Source: Lentzea sp. NBRC 102530
GTDB taxonomy: Bacteria > Actinomycetota > Actinomycetes > Mycobacteriales > Pseudonocardiaceae
Direction: 5' to 3'
Length of the DNA: 64,000 nucleotides
Assembly: GCF_030269365.1 (NCBI RefSeq)
Contig: NZ_BSTF01000023.1
Location: 1 to 64,000, forward strand
Under the pieces are notes generated by a model. The model was not told the origin of the DNA. It was given only the letters and a program-made list of their open reading frames with translations, and ran no database searches. This document shows positions 26,144 to 34,807 of the stretch, in pieces (position 1 is the stretch's first letter; the number at the start of each line of letters is the position of its first letter). Both the position numbers and the translations under genes were made by a program.

Positions 26144-27118
26144 ATGAAGATCCGCTCCGCAGTGGCCGTCTCAGCCGCTTTCCTGCTCGCCGCCTGTGGC
26201 GGAGGCGGGCAGATCGGTGACTCGAACTCGGGCAGCTCCGCCGCGAACAAGAAGATGGTGCTGATCCCCGGCATCACGGCCGAGCCGTTCTACATCTCGA
26301 TGCAGTGCGGTTTCGAGGAGGCGGCGAAGGCCGCGGGCTACGAGTTCGACACGCAGGCCCCCGCGAAGTTCGACGCGGCCCAGCAGACCCCGATCGTCAC
26401 GGGCATCCTCGCCTCCAAGCCGGCGGCGGTGCTGATCGCGCCGACCGACGACAAGGCCATGGCCGGCCCGATGAAGCAGCTCAAGGACGCGGGCATCAAG
26501 GTCGTCGAGGTCGACACCAAGCTCCAGGACACCTCCATCGGCGTCTCGTCGATCTCCTCGAACAACGAGCAGGGCGGCAAGCTCGCCGCCGAGACGCTGA
26601 ACAAGCTCGCGGCCGGCAAGTCCGGCTCGGTGCTGGTGCTCAACACCAAGGCCGGCACGTCCACCACCGACGCGCGCGCCAAGGGCTTCGAGGACGCGAT
26701 CAAGGCGTTCCCGAACCTCAAGTACATCGGCCAGCAGTACACCGACAACGAGCCCGCCACCGCGGCCTCGAAGGTGACCGCGACGCTGGCCGCGAACCCC
26801 GACCTGATCGGCGTGTTCGCGACCAACCTCAACACCGGTGAGGGCGCGGCGACCGGCCTGCGCAACGCCGGCAAGACCGGCACGGTGAACCTGGTCGGCT
26901 TCGACGCCTCGCCGAAGCAGGTCGAGGACCTGAAGGCGGGCACCGTGCAGGCGCTGATCGCGCAGGACCCGGGCACGATCGGCAAGCAGGGCGTCGAACA
27001 GGCCGTGGCGGCGATCGACGGCAAGGAGAACAAGCGCGACATCGAGACGGACCTCGTCGCCATCACGAAGGACGACGCCGACGCCAACTCGAAGTACTTC
27101 TACAAGCAGTCCTGCTGA
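26144..27118 (+). CDS. Sugar ABC transporter substrate-binding lipoprotein
   Basis: A 324-residue lipoprotein: lipobox LAAC with C18, a short Gly/Ser linker, then a type-I periplasmic-binding-protein fold (MVLIPGITAEPFYISMQCGFEEAAKAAG, VLIAPTDDKAMAGPMKQLKDAGIKVVEVDT, LVGFDASPKQVEDLKAG), closest to the fructose/ribose-binding class. It captures the locus sugar outside the membrane. The start is 15 bases after the permease stop, preceded by AGGAAGG. A good terminator follows, closing the operon. Confidence 0.9.
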   Translation: MKIRSAVAVSAAFLLAACGGGGQIGDSNSGSSAANKKMVLIPGITAEPFYISMQCGFEEAAKAAGYEFDTQAPAKFDAAQQTPIVTGILASKPAAVLIAPTDDKAMAGPMKQLKDAGIKVVEVDTKLQDTSIGVSSISSNNEQGGKLAAETLNKLAAGKSGSVLVLNTKAGTSTTDARAKGFEDAIKAFPNLKYIGQQYTDNEPATAASKVTATLAANPDLIGVFATNLNTGEGAATGLRNAGKTGTVNLVGFDASPKQVEDLKAGTVQALIAQDPGTIGKQGVEQAVAAIDGKENKRDIETDLVAITKDDADANSKYFYKQSC

Positions 27119-27133
27119 TCCCCAGCTGACGAC

Positions 27134-27166
27134 GAAGGGCCTTTCCCACCTCGGGGACGGCCCTTC
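27134..27166 (+). terminator. Terminator of the mannoside ABC operon
   Basis: GAAGGGCC (27134-27141) pairs with GGCCCTTC (27159-27166), 16 bases after the substrate-binding-protein stop. There is no U-tract, as is normal in actinomycetes. Confidence 0.65.
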
Positions 27167-27198
27167 CGCTCGCGCACCCCAGGGCTCCACCTACGGGT

Positions 27199-27216
27199 CC
27201 ATGACGCATGTCATGG
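27199..27216. promoter_or_regulatory. 18-bp palindrome upstream of secreted peptidase
   Basis: CCATGAC (27199-27205) and GTCATGG (27210-27216) form a perfect inverted repeat with a 4-base spacer, 111 bases before the peptidase start. The core TGACGCATGTCA resembles TGGCACATGTCA at 57821. It is a likely regulator site; the regulator is unknown. Confidence 0.45.
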
Positions 27217-27326
27217 CCACTTGGCCGCGTTGGGCTAAGACCCAAGTTGTACGACGCAGTCATCCTTCAGCCGATGTTCGGCTTCCCCGAAACCGATGAG
27301 CTATAGGCACATTGGAGGGGGCTCGA

Positions 27327-28850
27327 ATGCGACGAAGGACGATCGCGGTGGCACTCGCCGTCGCGACAGCGACATCTCTGCTCATCGCTCCACAGGCGTC
27401 AGCGGCACAACAGATCCAGTGGCAGCAGTGCTTCGAACCGGGGACACCAGGCCTGCCGCCCGGCGGCGAACGCCTGGAGTGCGGCAGCTTCACCGCGCCG
27501 ATGAACTGGAACAACCCGCGCAACGGCAAGACCATCACCATCGCGGTCAGCCGCCTGAAGCCGAGGAACGGCACGGCGAAGCAGACCATCTTCACCAACC
27601 CGGGCGGGCCCGGCGCGCCCGGTGTCACGTTGCCGCTGGTCTACCTCGACCGGCCGAAGCTGAGCGACAACGCCGAGATCATCGGCATCGACGTCCGCGG
27701 CACGGGCGCGAGCAGCAACGTCACCTGCGACGGCTTCGACGCGGAGGGCGTGACCGATCCGCGCGACCGCGGCAGGGCCAACCTCGACCTGCTGTACGGC
27801 AGCATGAAGAAGCAGGCCGAGCTGTGCCAGGCGCGCTCCGGCGAGTTCGGCCGGTTCGTCACGACCGACCAGACCGTGAAGGACCTCGACCTGCTTCGCC
27901 AGCTGCTGGGCAAGCGCAAGGTCAGCTGGCTCGGGTACTCCGGCGGCAGCTGGGTCGGCGCCTACTACGCCACGTACTTCCCGAAGACGCTGGACAAGAT
28001 CGTGCTGGACTCCAACGTCGAGTTCACCGCGCCGTGGCAGGACTCGTTCGACGACTGGGGCATGGGCTTCGAACGCCGCTTCCGCACGGACTTCCTGCCG
28101 TGGGTGGCGAAGTACGACAGCACCTACCACCTGGGCAAGACCGCCGAGGAAGTGCGGCAGTCCTACGAACGTGCCCGCGTCAAGCTCAACAAGGAACCGG
28201 TGACGCGGCCCGAGGGCGTTTACAACGGCGTGCAGCTCGACCTGCTGCTGCGCGCGGTCATGTACCGGTCGAAGGACTTCCCGCTCGGCGCGCAGATCTT
28301 CGCGGAACTCGCCGGTGCCACCCCGGCACTGCTGAAGGCGCAGGCCGGCTACCCCGACGCGGCGAACGCCACGGCGTACTCGCTGTTCTGCAACGACACG
28401 AAGTTCCGCGGTGGGCGCGAATTCCTCGAACGCGAGTCCGCGGCCAACGGCGCCAAGTGGCCGCTCGTCGGCTACTACCAGGTCATGGGGCCGTGCGCGT
28501 TCTGGGATCGGCCGAACGTGCACCTCAAGCACCCCAACGGGATCGGGGCGCCCAAGACGTTGATGGTGCAGTCGGTGCGCGACCCCGCGACGCCGCTGGA
28601 AGGTGCGCAACGGGCCCACCAGCGCTTCACCAACTCGGTGCTGCTCACCGTTGAGAACGAGGGGGACCACGGCATCTACGGCGTGGGCAGCAACAGCTGC
28701 GTCAACGACGTCGTCGAGAGCTACTTCATCGACGGCGTCACCCCGGCGAAGGACCTGACGTGCCAAGGGGTTCCGCTCCCGGTTCCCGGTGAGGTCGCGC
28801 CGAACCCGGCGGAGAACGCACGTCAGCTCGCCGCGCACATTCGTCGTTAG
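27327..28850 (+). CDS. Secreted alpha/beta-hydrolase, tripeptidyl-aminopeptidase (TAP) type, copy 1
   Basis: 507 residues with signal peptide (RRRTIAVALAVATATSLLIAPQASA cleaved near residue 27). The mature enzyme resembles the Streptomyces tripeptidyl aminopeptidase/SlpD family: oxyanion segment NPGGPGAPG, nucleophile loop LGYSGGSWVG (S205), Asp in VRDPATPLEGAQ and His in NEGDHGIYG within the TAP C-terminal domain. GYSGGSW is a variant of the usual GxSYGG loop. The ATG at 27327 follows GGAGGGG by six bases. A paralogue follows 12 bases downstream. It probably digests extracellular peptides. Confidence 0.85.
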   Translation: MRRRTIAVALAVATATSLLIAPQASAAQQIQWQQCFEPGTPGLPPGGERLECGSFTAPMNWNNPRNGKTITIAVSRLKPRNGTAKQTIFTNPGGPGAPGVTLPLVYLDRPKLSDNAEIIGIDVRGTGASSNVTCDGFDAEGVTDPRDRGRANLDLLYGSMKKQAELCQARSGEFGRFVTTDQTVKDLDLLRQLLGKRKVSWLGYSGGSWVGAYYATYFPKTLDKIVLDSNVEFTAPWQDSFDDWGMGFERRFRTDFLPWVAKYDSTYHLGKTAEEVRQSYERARVKLNKEPVTRPEGVYNGVQLDLLLRAVMYRSKDFPLGAQIFAELAGATPALLKAQAGYPDAANATAYSLFCNDTKFRGGREFLERESAANGAKWPLVGYYQVMGPCAFWDRPNVHLKHPNGIGAPKTLMVQSVRDPATPLEGAQRAHQRFTNSVLLTVENEGDHGIYGVGSNSCVNDVVESYFIDGVTPAKDLTCQGVPLPVPGEVAPNPAENARQLAAHIRR

Positions 28851-28862
28851 AGGGAGGAACGC

Positions 28863-30383
28863 ATGCACCGCAAGCGAACAGCGGCGGCACTCGCCGTCGT
28901 CACCGCGACATCGCTCCTGATGGCACCACAGGCACAGGCCTCGACCGGCCTGGCGCAGCAGGAAATCAAGTGGCAGCAGTGCACCGACGAGCCGGGGTTC
29001 GAACGGCTCCAGTGCGGCAGCTTCACCGCGCCGATGGACTGGCACAACCCGCGCAACGGCAAGACCATCACGATCGCCGTCAGCCGCACGGTTCCGTCGT
29101 CCGGCAAGGCGAAGAGCGCCGTCTTCACCAACCCCGGTGGACCGGGCGGTGAGGGCCGCACGATGCCGATGCTGTTCCTGCAGCGGCCGAAGCTCAGCGA
29201 GAACGCCGAGGTCTACGGCATCGACGTGCGCGGCACGGGCGCGAGCGACAACGTCACGTGCGGCGAGTACCAGCACCGCCTCTCCGCCGACTGGCGCGAC
29301 CGCAGCAGGGCGAACCTCGACCTGATCTACGGCGGGATGGAGCTGCAGGCCAAGTTCTGCCAGACCCGCTCCGGTGAGCTCGGCCGGTACATCACGACCG
29401 AGCAGACCGTGCGCGACCTGGACCTGCTGCGCCAGGTCATCGGCAGGCAGAAGGTGAGCTGGCTCGGTTACTCCGGCGGCAGCTGGATGGGCGCGTACTA
29501 CGCCACCTACTTCCCGAAGACGCTCGACAAGGTCGTGCTCGACTCCAACACCGAGTTCACCGAGTCGTGGCAGAAGGTCTTCGACAACCTCCCGCCCGGC
29601 GCCGAACTCCGGTTCCGCACGGACTTCCTGCCGTGGGTCGCGAAGTACGACAGCGCGTTCCACCTCGGCAAGACCGCGGAGGAGGTGCGCCAGACCTACG
29701 AACGCACCCGCGCCAGGCTCGCCGAGCAGCCCTTCACGTTGCCGGACGGCACCGTCGTCACGTCCGTGGTGCTGGACGCCCTGATCTTCACGGGCCTCTA
29801 CAGCAAGGACTCGTTCGAGCCGACCGCCCAGCTGTTCGGCCTGATCGCCAACCCCGGCGTGGCCACGCTGGCGGCACCGAAGCAGTACCCGGACCGCGTG
29901 ATGGGCACGCAGACGTCGATCATCTGCAACGACACCCCGCACCGCGGCGACCGGAGGTCGCTGGAGCGCGAGGGCAACGCGAGCGTCAGGAAGAACTCGC
30001 TCGTCGGCGGCTACCAGATCACCGGGCCGTGCGCCTGGTGGGACCGGCCGGACGTGAACCTCAAGCGTCCCACCGGCAAGGGCGTCGACTCGGCGCTGAT
30101 GGTGCAGTCGGTGCGCGACCCCGCCACGCCGCTCGCCGGCGCGCAGCGGGCGCACGCCAAGTTCGCGAACTCCCGCCTGCTGACCGTGCGGGACGAGGGT
30201 GACCACGGCATCTACGGGTTCGGCAACGCCTGCGTCAACGACGTGGTCGAGCGGTACCTCGTCGACGGCGTGGTGCCGCGCAAGGACCTGAGCTGCCCTG
30301 GCATCCCGCTGCCGGAGCCCGGTCAGAGCACCGGCAACCCGCTCGCCAAGGCGCGGGAGCTGGCGGTTCAGCTCGGCTGGTGA
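28863..30383 (+). CDS. Secreted alpha/beta-hydrolase, TAP type, copy 2
   Basis: 506 residues, collinear with the preceding protein throughout: signal peptide, WQQCTDEPGFERLQCGSF, NPGGPGGEG, LGYSGGSWMG (S204), VRDPATPLAGAQ and DEGDHGIYG. The two genes form a tandem duplication in one operon (12-base gap, GAGGGAGG upstream). All catalytic residues are present in both copies, so the pair may differ in substrate. A perfect 12-bp hairpin follows at 30391-30419. Confidence 0.85.
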   Translation: MHRKRTAAALAVVTATSLLMAPQAQASTGLAQQEIKWQQCTDEPGFERLQCGSFTAPMDWHNPRNGKTITIAVSRTVPSSGKAKSAVFTNPGGPGGEGRTMPMLFLQRPKLSENAEVYGIDVRGTGASDNVTCGEYQHRLSADWRDRSRANLDLIYGGMELQAKFCQTRSGELGRYITTEQTVRDLDLLRQVIGRQKVSWLGYSGGSWMGAYYATYFPKTLDKVVLDSNTEFTESWQKVFDNLPPGAELRFRTDFLPWVAKYDSAFHLGKTAEEVRQTYERTRARLAEQPFTLPDGTVVTSVVLDALIFTGLYSKDSFEPTAQLFGLIANPGVATLAAPKQYPDRVMGTQTSIICNDTPHRGDRRSLEREGNASVRKNSLVGGYQITGPCAWWDRPDVNLKRPTGKGVDSALMVQSVRDPATPLAGAQRAHAKFANSRLLTVRDEGDHGIYGFGNACVNDVVERYLVDGVVPRKDLSCPGIPLPEPGQSTGNPLAKARELAVQLGW

Positions 30384-30390
30384 AGGTCAT

Positions 30391-30419
30391 CCGCGGCGGC
30401 CGCTCACCGGCCGCCGCGG
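30391..30419. terminator. Terminator after the TAP pair
   Basis: CCGCGGCGGCCG (30391-30402) pairs perfectly with CGGCCGCCGCGG (30408-30419) around CTCAC, 8 bases after the stop of the second peptidase. Confidence 0.75.
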
Positions 30420-30668
30420 TCACCGGCCGCGGCGTCCACGAGGTGAGCAGGTGCCGCAGCCCTCGATGGCGTACATCGTCCGCTCGGTGTTGCGCGGATC
30501 CCACTTCTCGTCGGCCGGGGACGGTGGTGGACCGACGCGCGTGATCAGGCTCTCGACCTCCGCCTCGGACACGCGGGTGTTGAGGAACCACTCGCGGTAC
30601 CTCTTGCCGGCGGGAACCCGGCCGCGCACCGGGTCGAAGATCGTCTCCCGCTCGCCCTCGACGCGCAC
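30420..30668 (-). CDS. Small hypothetical protein or C-terminal gene remnant
   Basis: An 82-residue frame beginning at a GTG (MRVEGERETIFDPVRGRV) and containing YREWFLNTRVSEAEVESLITRVGPP and IEGCGTC. The composition looks like a real protein rather than antisense: charged, with few Arg/Ala runs until the last residues. The frame is open upstream only to a TGA at 30713, so it may be the tail of a gene whose 5' part is lost. No ribosome-binding site is evident. Function not recognised. Confidence 0.4.
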   Translation of the reverse strand: MRVEGERETIFDPVRGRVPAGKRYREWFLNTRVSEAEVESLITRVGPPPSPADEKWDPRNTERTMYAIEGCGTCSPRGRRGR

Positions 30669-30765
30669 GACCGCCGGCGGGCCGGCGACCGGGTGGCCGG
30701 TGTCCCCCGCTCAGAACGACGTGGAATCTCGTACAGGCCCCCGGACCAGTCGAGACCCGACACTG

Positions 30766-31383
30766 TCAGCTCGGCGGCGAAACCTCCAGCACGGCTTTCA
30801 CGAACGTCGTGTACCAGGGGCTTTCGGTGAACTTCGGCCCTGTCTCCTCGCCGAGGTAGAGGTCGACGTGCCGCTCCCCGCCGAGGCCGGGGGTGAACTC
30901 GTCGGTGATCTCCCACGACGAGGCCGCGAGCTTCTGGCACACGGCGCGGTCCACGTTCCCGCCCTCGGGCGTCTGTCCACACGAGACCAGCTTGATCCGG
31001 GAACCCGTCCGCACGCCGTCGGCGGCGGCGGACACGAACGGCTTCAGCGGTTTGCCGAACGAGTCGCGCGGCTCGCTGTCGAGCCAGTAGCCCTTGTCGT
31101 GGGACCAGTTGAGGTACCGGCCGTCCGCCGTGCGGCCGGTGCCCTCGTCCTCGACGGCCTTCGAGAACGACTGCGGGAACGTGCCGAGCACGTCGTCGCC
31201 GTTCTCGCAGTCGATGACCGGACAGCCCCGCACGACCGCCGACGGTCCACTGTGGAACGCCTCGACGGCCGTGTAGTAGACGGTGACCCGCCAGCCCTCG
31301 TCGGTCGACGGCGGCTCCTGCGGGGCGCCGGGCGACGAGCACCCGGCGAGCAGGAGCACCGGCACGGCCAACGCCCAGCGCAC
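30766..31383 (-). CDS. Hypothetical lipoprotein
   Basis: 205 residues. The GTG start has AGGAGG five bases upstream and gives MRWALAVPVLLLAGCSSPG, a lipoprotein signal with lipobox LAGC. The mature part contains paired cysteines (RGCPVIDCENGD; VSCGQ and AVCQK) and ends WYTTFVKAVLEVSPPS. The layout with SRIKLVSCG and GERHVDLYLGEE suggests a small beta-barrel domain, possibly related to the 3D/double-psi barrel, but this is weak. It lies 56 bases downstream of the DUF2334 gene on the same strand, with a terminator between them. Confidence 0.7.
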   Translation of the reverse strand: MRWALAVPVLLLAGCSSPGAPQEPPSTDEGWRVTVYYTAVEAFHSGPSAVVRGCPVIDCENGDDVLGTFPQSFSKAVEDEGTGRTADGRYLNWSHDKGYWLDSEPRDSFGKPLKPFVSAAADGVRTGSRIKLVSCGQTPEGGNVDRAVCQKLAASSWEITDEFTPGLGGERHVDLYLGEETGPKFTESPWYTTFVKAVLEVSPPS

Positions 31384-31398
31384 AACGACCTCCTGGTC

Positions 31399-31429
31399 GG
31401 CCGGGAGACCCCGCAGAGGTCTCCCGGCC
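31399..31429. terminator. Terminator after the wecB-DUF2334 operon
   Basis: GGCCGGGAGACC (31399-31410) and GGTCTCCCGGCC (31418-31429) form a perfect 12-bp stem with a 7-base loop, 10 bases past the DUF2334 stop. Confidence 0.8.
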
Positions 31430-31439
31430 TGTTTCGGGA

Positions 31440-33212
31440 TCAGCCGGCCATCACGGTGCCGACGGACACGAACGTGTAGCCCGCGCCCTTCAGCCCCGAG
31501 ACGGTCTGCTGGAGGAAGCTCGTACCGAGGTACGGGTGGTAGAAGAAGCTCGCGACGCCATCATCGACCACTTTGAGCTGGTTCGCCGTCTTGACCAGGT
31601 CGGCCGGCAGGCGGGCCGGGTGGTTGTTGAACGGCTCGGGCTCGACGTTGCCCACCGCCTCGGGCGCCACGACGGACCCGTAGACGTCGCGGACCAGGTA
31701 CGGGAAGTACTGGCCGTAGATCTTGTCGTACTGCGGGGCCCCGGTGCCGCACGCGCCGCCGGGGCAGTAGCCGCCGAAGTACAGACCCCGGTCGTAGCGC
31801 TTGCCGAAGTTCTGCTGGATGACCTGGTAGTCCACGGCGGACGCGGCGTAGTGCGGCGGTTCGAAGATGGTCGGCTTCGAGAAGCCGGCCAGCGCGAACT
31901 GGGTCGTCGCCGAGTTGATCCTGCCCTGCATCCACGCCGCCGAGTCGCCGGGGACCGGGCCGTCGTAGATCACGCTGTCGTTCGCGTCGACGTGGGCCGT
32001 GTAGAACTCGAAGTCGTTGCCGCTGCGGCCGTCGTACGGGTTGATCGCCTTGCCGAACTGGTGCGTGTAGCCGTGCATCAGGATCGTGCCGCCGCGCTGG
32101 GTCATGTACCGCAACGCGCTCATGACCTGCGGCCGTTGCGACAGGTTCGCCGCCTCCGCGACGCCGTTGTTGTCGGCGCCCAGCGGGTTCTCGTAGCGCG
32201 GGTAGACCGCGATGGAGAACGGCACCTTCTGCGCGTAGAGGTAGTCCGCGACGGCGCGCAGCTCGGCCGGGTCGGCGTCGGGGCCGACGTCCTCGATGCG
32301 CACCAGGGCGCGCTTGCGGTCGGCCATGGCCGGGTTCGAGATCTTGCTGATCAGGTCCGCCGCGGCCAGGTAGCGGTCGCCGTGGTCGACGTAGCTGAAC
32401 GGGATCTCGCCGATGTAGGTGAGGTTCTTCGCCTTGGTGGCCCAGTTGATCGGGCCGGACGCGGACCCCGTGGCGACGGCGGGCGCCGACGCGATCGCCG
32501 GGTCGGTGATCGAGGTGACCATCAGGCCGGACGGCGTCGCGAGGGGGTTGCGGCCGAGGTCGGTGTTCTCGTACCGGACCGTGGTCGCGGCGCCGAAGTC
32601 GTACTGGACCCAGTTCCAGCCGTAGGTGGCGGCGAAGCTGGGCGCGCGGGCCGTGAGCTGCCAGATGTTGTGCGCCATCCACAGCACCGGCTTGTTGCCC
32701 GCGAGCACGTCGTCGAGGAACGCGACGGGAATCGGCTCGTCGTAGGTCGACCCGAGGTAGATCACGCCGGTGTAGGCCGACATCTCACCGGCCACATAGG
32801 ACCCGACGGGGTGCATGACGTACGAGCTGCCGTGCGAGACGAGGTTGCCCGTCTGCACCGCGTACGCCTCGCCGAGCCAGGCCCACGGGCCGGTGTTGTC
32901 GTAGAGCACCAACGTCTTCTGCGTCGACTTCGCGCCGGGCGCGCCACCGCCGTTCGTGCCGGTGGCCGCCGCCGCGAGCGCCTGCGTGCCGACCGCCGAC
33001 GACACCGCGGTGGGCTGGGTCGTGCGCTTGGCGATCCGCGTGCTGCTCGTCGAGGGTGTGGCCGGCGGCTTCGGAGGCGCCGGCAGCGTGTTCTCGACGA
33101 GCTCGCCGACCGGCTCCAGGGTGAGCGAGAGGGGCGCCGCGTAGGCGGGCGCCGGGACCATCGCGACCGCGAGCGCCACTCCCGCCGCGGCCTTGAAGAG
33201 TCGGCTTCTCAT
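31440..33212 (-). CDS. DUF2334 (polysaccharide deacetylase-like) secreted protein
   Basis: 590 residues: signal peptide (FKAAAGVALAVAMVPAPAYA), a Pro/Thr-rich linker to about residue 90, then a long exported region with a deacetylase-type barrel. Landmarks are RALVRIEDVGPDADPAELRAVADYL and GGTILMHGYTHQFG, the His-containing motif of DUF2334 proteins. The family is related to NodB-type polysaccharide deacetylases and occurs in exopolysaccharide loci. The ATG overlaps the wecB stop (ATGA), tying it to UDP-sugar supply and, by context, to the divergent GT2 synthase. It may trim or deacetylate the exported glycan. Confidence 0.8.
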   Translation of the reverse strand: MRSRLFKAAAGVALAVAMVPAPAYAAPLSLTLEPVGELVENTLPAPPKPPATPSTSSTRIAKRTTQPTAVSSAVGTQALAAAATGTNGGGAPGAKSTQKTLVLYDNTGPWAWLGEAYAVQTGNLVSHGSSYVMHPVGSYVAGEMSAYTGVIYLGSTYDEPIPVAFLDDVLAGNKPVLWMAHNIWQLTARAPSFAATYGWNWVQYDFGAATTVRYENTDLGRNPLATPSGLMVTSITDPAIASAPAVATGSASGPINWATKAKNLTYIGEIPFSYVDHGDRYLAAADLISKISNPAMADRKRALVRIEDVGPDADPAELRAVADYLYAQKVPFSIAVYPRYENPLGADNNGVAEAANLSQRPQVMSALRYMTQRGGTILMHGYTHQFGKAINPYDGRSGNDFEFYTAHVDANDSVIYDGPVPGDSAAWMQGRINSATTQFALAGFSKPTIFEPPHYAASAVDYQVIQQNFGKRYDRGLYFGGYCPGGACGTGAPQYDKIYGQYFPYLVRDVYGSVVAPEAVGNVEPEPFNNHPARLPADLVKTANQLKVVDDGVASFFYHPYLGTSFLQQTVSGLKGAGYTFVSVGTVMAG

Positions 33213-34465
33213 GCCACATCCACCTCTCCGGACACGCGCACGGTGGCGCTGCCCGCGTAAGGAGCGAACTCAACGGGTCGCTGCTGTTGCAGGCCCAGCA
33301 GCCAGGCCAACGCCTGTTCGGTGCGCACGGAGGCGAGCCCGTCGCCGAACGGGTTGCCGTCGGCGGTCATGGCCTCGCGCGCGGCGGGGTTGTCGAGGAG
33401 CTGGAGGGTGAGCGACGTGATGCGCTCGCGGTCGGTGCCGACGAGGACGGCACAGCCCGAGTTCACGGCCTCCATGCGTTCGGTCACGTCCCGCAGCACC
33501 AGCGCCGGAACGCCGAACGACGGCGCCTCCTCCTGGATGCCGCCCGAGTCCGAGAGCACCAGCGTGCACTGCGCGAGCAGCCGCGCGAGCTGCGCGTACG
33601 GCAGCGGGTCGGTGATCAGCACGCGCGGGACGCCACCGAGGACGTCCAGCACCTGCCGCCGCACGGCGGGGTTCGGGTGCGCGGGCAGCACGACCTCGAC
33701 GTCCGGCCGGGAGGCGACGATGTCCGCGACGGCGTGCAGCACGCGGTCGAGCGGCTCGCCCCAGGACTCGCGCCGGTGCGTGGTGACGAGCACCAGCCGC
33801 GACTGTCCGCGGTGGACCCGGTTCTCGATCTCCTGCAGCCGTGAGTCGCCGTAGGGCGCGCGGCGGGCGGCGACGTCCAGCACGGCGTCCACGACGGTGT
33901 TGCCGATCGTCAGGACGTTGTTGCCCCGCAACGACTCCGCGGCGAGGTGTGCGGCGGAGTCCGCGGTCGGGGTGAGGTGCAGCGACGCCAGCTGGCCGAC
34001 CATCTTGCGGTTCCCCTCCTCGGGGAACGGCGAGGTGAGGTCGTGCGAGCGCAGCCCGGCCTCCAGGTGCACGACGGGGATCTGCTTCCAGAACGCGGCG
34101 AGCGCGCCCGCGAGCGTCGTCGTCGTGTCGCCCTGGACGAGCACGGCGCCGGGCACGCGTTCGGTGAGCAGCCGGTCGAGCTCCTCGATCAGCTGGCTCG
34201 TCAGCTCGGCCTGCCCGCCGGACACGCGGTTCAGCTTGAGCCTGACGTCCGCCGCGAAGCCGAACGACTCCAGCGCCTGGTCGACCATCTCGGGGTGCTG
34301 GCCCGAGTTCACCAGCACGGGACGAATGCGACCGCCCGCGAACATCGCGGCGGCCACGGGGGCCATCTTCACAGCTTCCGGGCGCGTTCCCGCTACCAGG
34401 AAAACCTCCGGAACCTCGTCCACGCAGAACTGCCGAGGGCCGGGCACCAGGGCACTTGGTCCCAT
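33209..34465 (-). CDS. wecB: UDP-N-acetylglucosamine 2-epimerase (non-hydrolysing)
   Basis: A 418-residue GT-B-fold enzyme that converts UDP-GlcNAc to UDP-ManNAc in the cytoplasm. Landmarks are VAGTRPEAVKMAP, VQGDTTTTLAGA, VVHLEAGLRS, FPEEGNRKM, TTHRRES and the C-terminal SDSGGIQEEAPSFGVP. The ATG at 34465 has AGAGG six bases upstream. It is the first gene of an operon with the DUF2334 protein and is divergent from a membrane GT2, suggesting an amino-sugar surface polymer. The last residues (PVEFAPYAGSATVRVSGEVDVA) are an unusual tail. Confidence 0.92.
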   Translation of the reverse strand: MGPSALVPGPRQFCVDEVPEVFLVAGTRPEAVKMAPVAAAMFAGGRIRPVLVNSGQHPEMVDQALESFGFAADVRLKLNRVSGGQAELTSQLIEELDRLLTERVPGAVLVQGDTTTTLAGALAAFWKQIPVVHLEAGLRSHDLTSPFPEEGNRKMVGQLASLHLTPTADSAAHLAAESLRGNNVLTIGNTVVDAVLDVAARRAPYGDSRLQEIENRVHRGQSRLVLVTTHRRESWGEPLDRVLHAVADIVASRPDVEVVLPAHPNPAVRRQVLDVLGGVPRVLITDPLPYAQLARLLAQCTLVLSDSGGIQEEAPSFGVPALVLRDVTERMEAVNSGCAVLVGTDRERITSLTLQLLDNPAAREAMTADGNPFGDGLASVRTEQALAWLLGLQQQRPVEFAPYAGSATVRVSGEVDVA

Positions 34466-34548
34466 CTTTTACCTCTTTGGACTCTTCCAGGCACGCGCGG
34501 CGAACGTGCGCCGACACCACAGCGGTTGATCTCCGCTGACAATCAATT

Positions 34549-34633
34549 GGTACCCGCCTCACTGGGGTACCGCCATATCGGTGATCACAATGCGAGCCTT
34601 GTGTAACGAAGGTCTATTCGTCCCCGATATGGC
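34549..34633. promoter_or_regulatory. Inverted repeats in the wecB/GT2 divergent region
   Basis: GGTACCC (34549-34555) pairs with GGGTACC (34565-34571). GCCATATCGG (34572-34581) pairs with CCGATATGGC (34624-34633) across 42 bases. Two nested palindromes in a 342-base divergent region suggest operator sites controlling polysaccharide genes. The regulator is unknown. Confidence 0.45.
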
Positions 34634-34635
34634 CG

Positions 34636-34664
34636 TTGACGCTCTGCTCAGCTAGCCCTAGTCT
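34636..34664 (+). promoter_or_regulatory. Candidate promoter of the GT2 gene
   Basis: -35 TTGACG (34636-34641), a 17-base spacer and -10 TAGTCT (34659-34664), giving a leader of roughly 140 bases before the ATG at 34808. The leader also holds CTTCGTTAC (34721-34729), the complement of GTAACGAAG at 34602-34610. Confidence 0.5.
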
Positions 34665-34807
34665 CGCCTCGAACACCAGCTCCCGGCCCTGCTGTCTGGT
34701 ATCTCGCACCAGCCAAGCGCTTCGTTACCAGGAGCCGAAATGAGTCAACTTCACACTTCATTCCCTGTTGTTGCCCCCGCAAGCGCTTTTGTAGACAGGT
34801 TTGTCTC

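Noticed and set aside
27399-30206. 935-codon minus-strand frame across both secreted peptidases
   Set aside because: Shadow of two well-defined plus-strand genes. Protein is Val/Arg/Glu repeats without domains or ribosome site.
31536-33260. 574-codon plus-strand frame opposite the DUF2334 gene
   Set aside because: Antisense shadow; the minus-strand protein has a signal peptide and family motifs.
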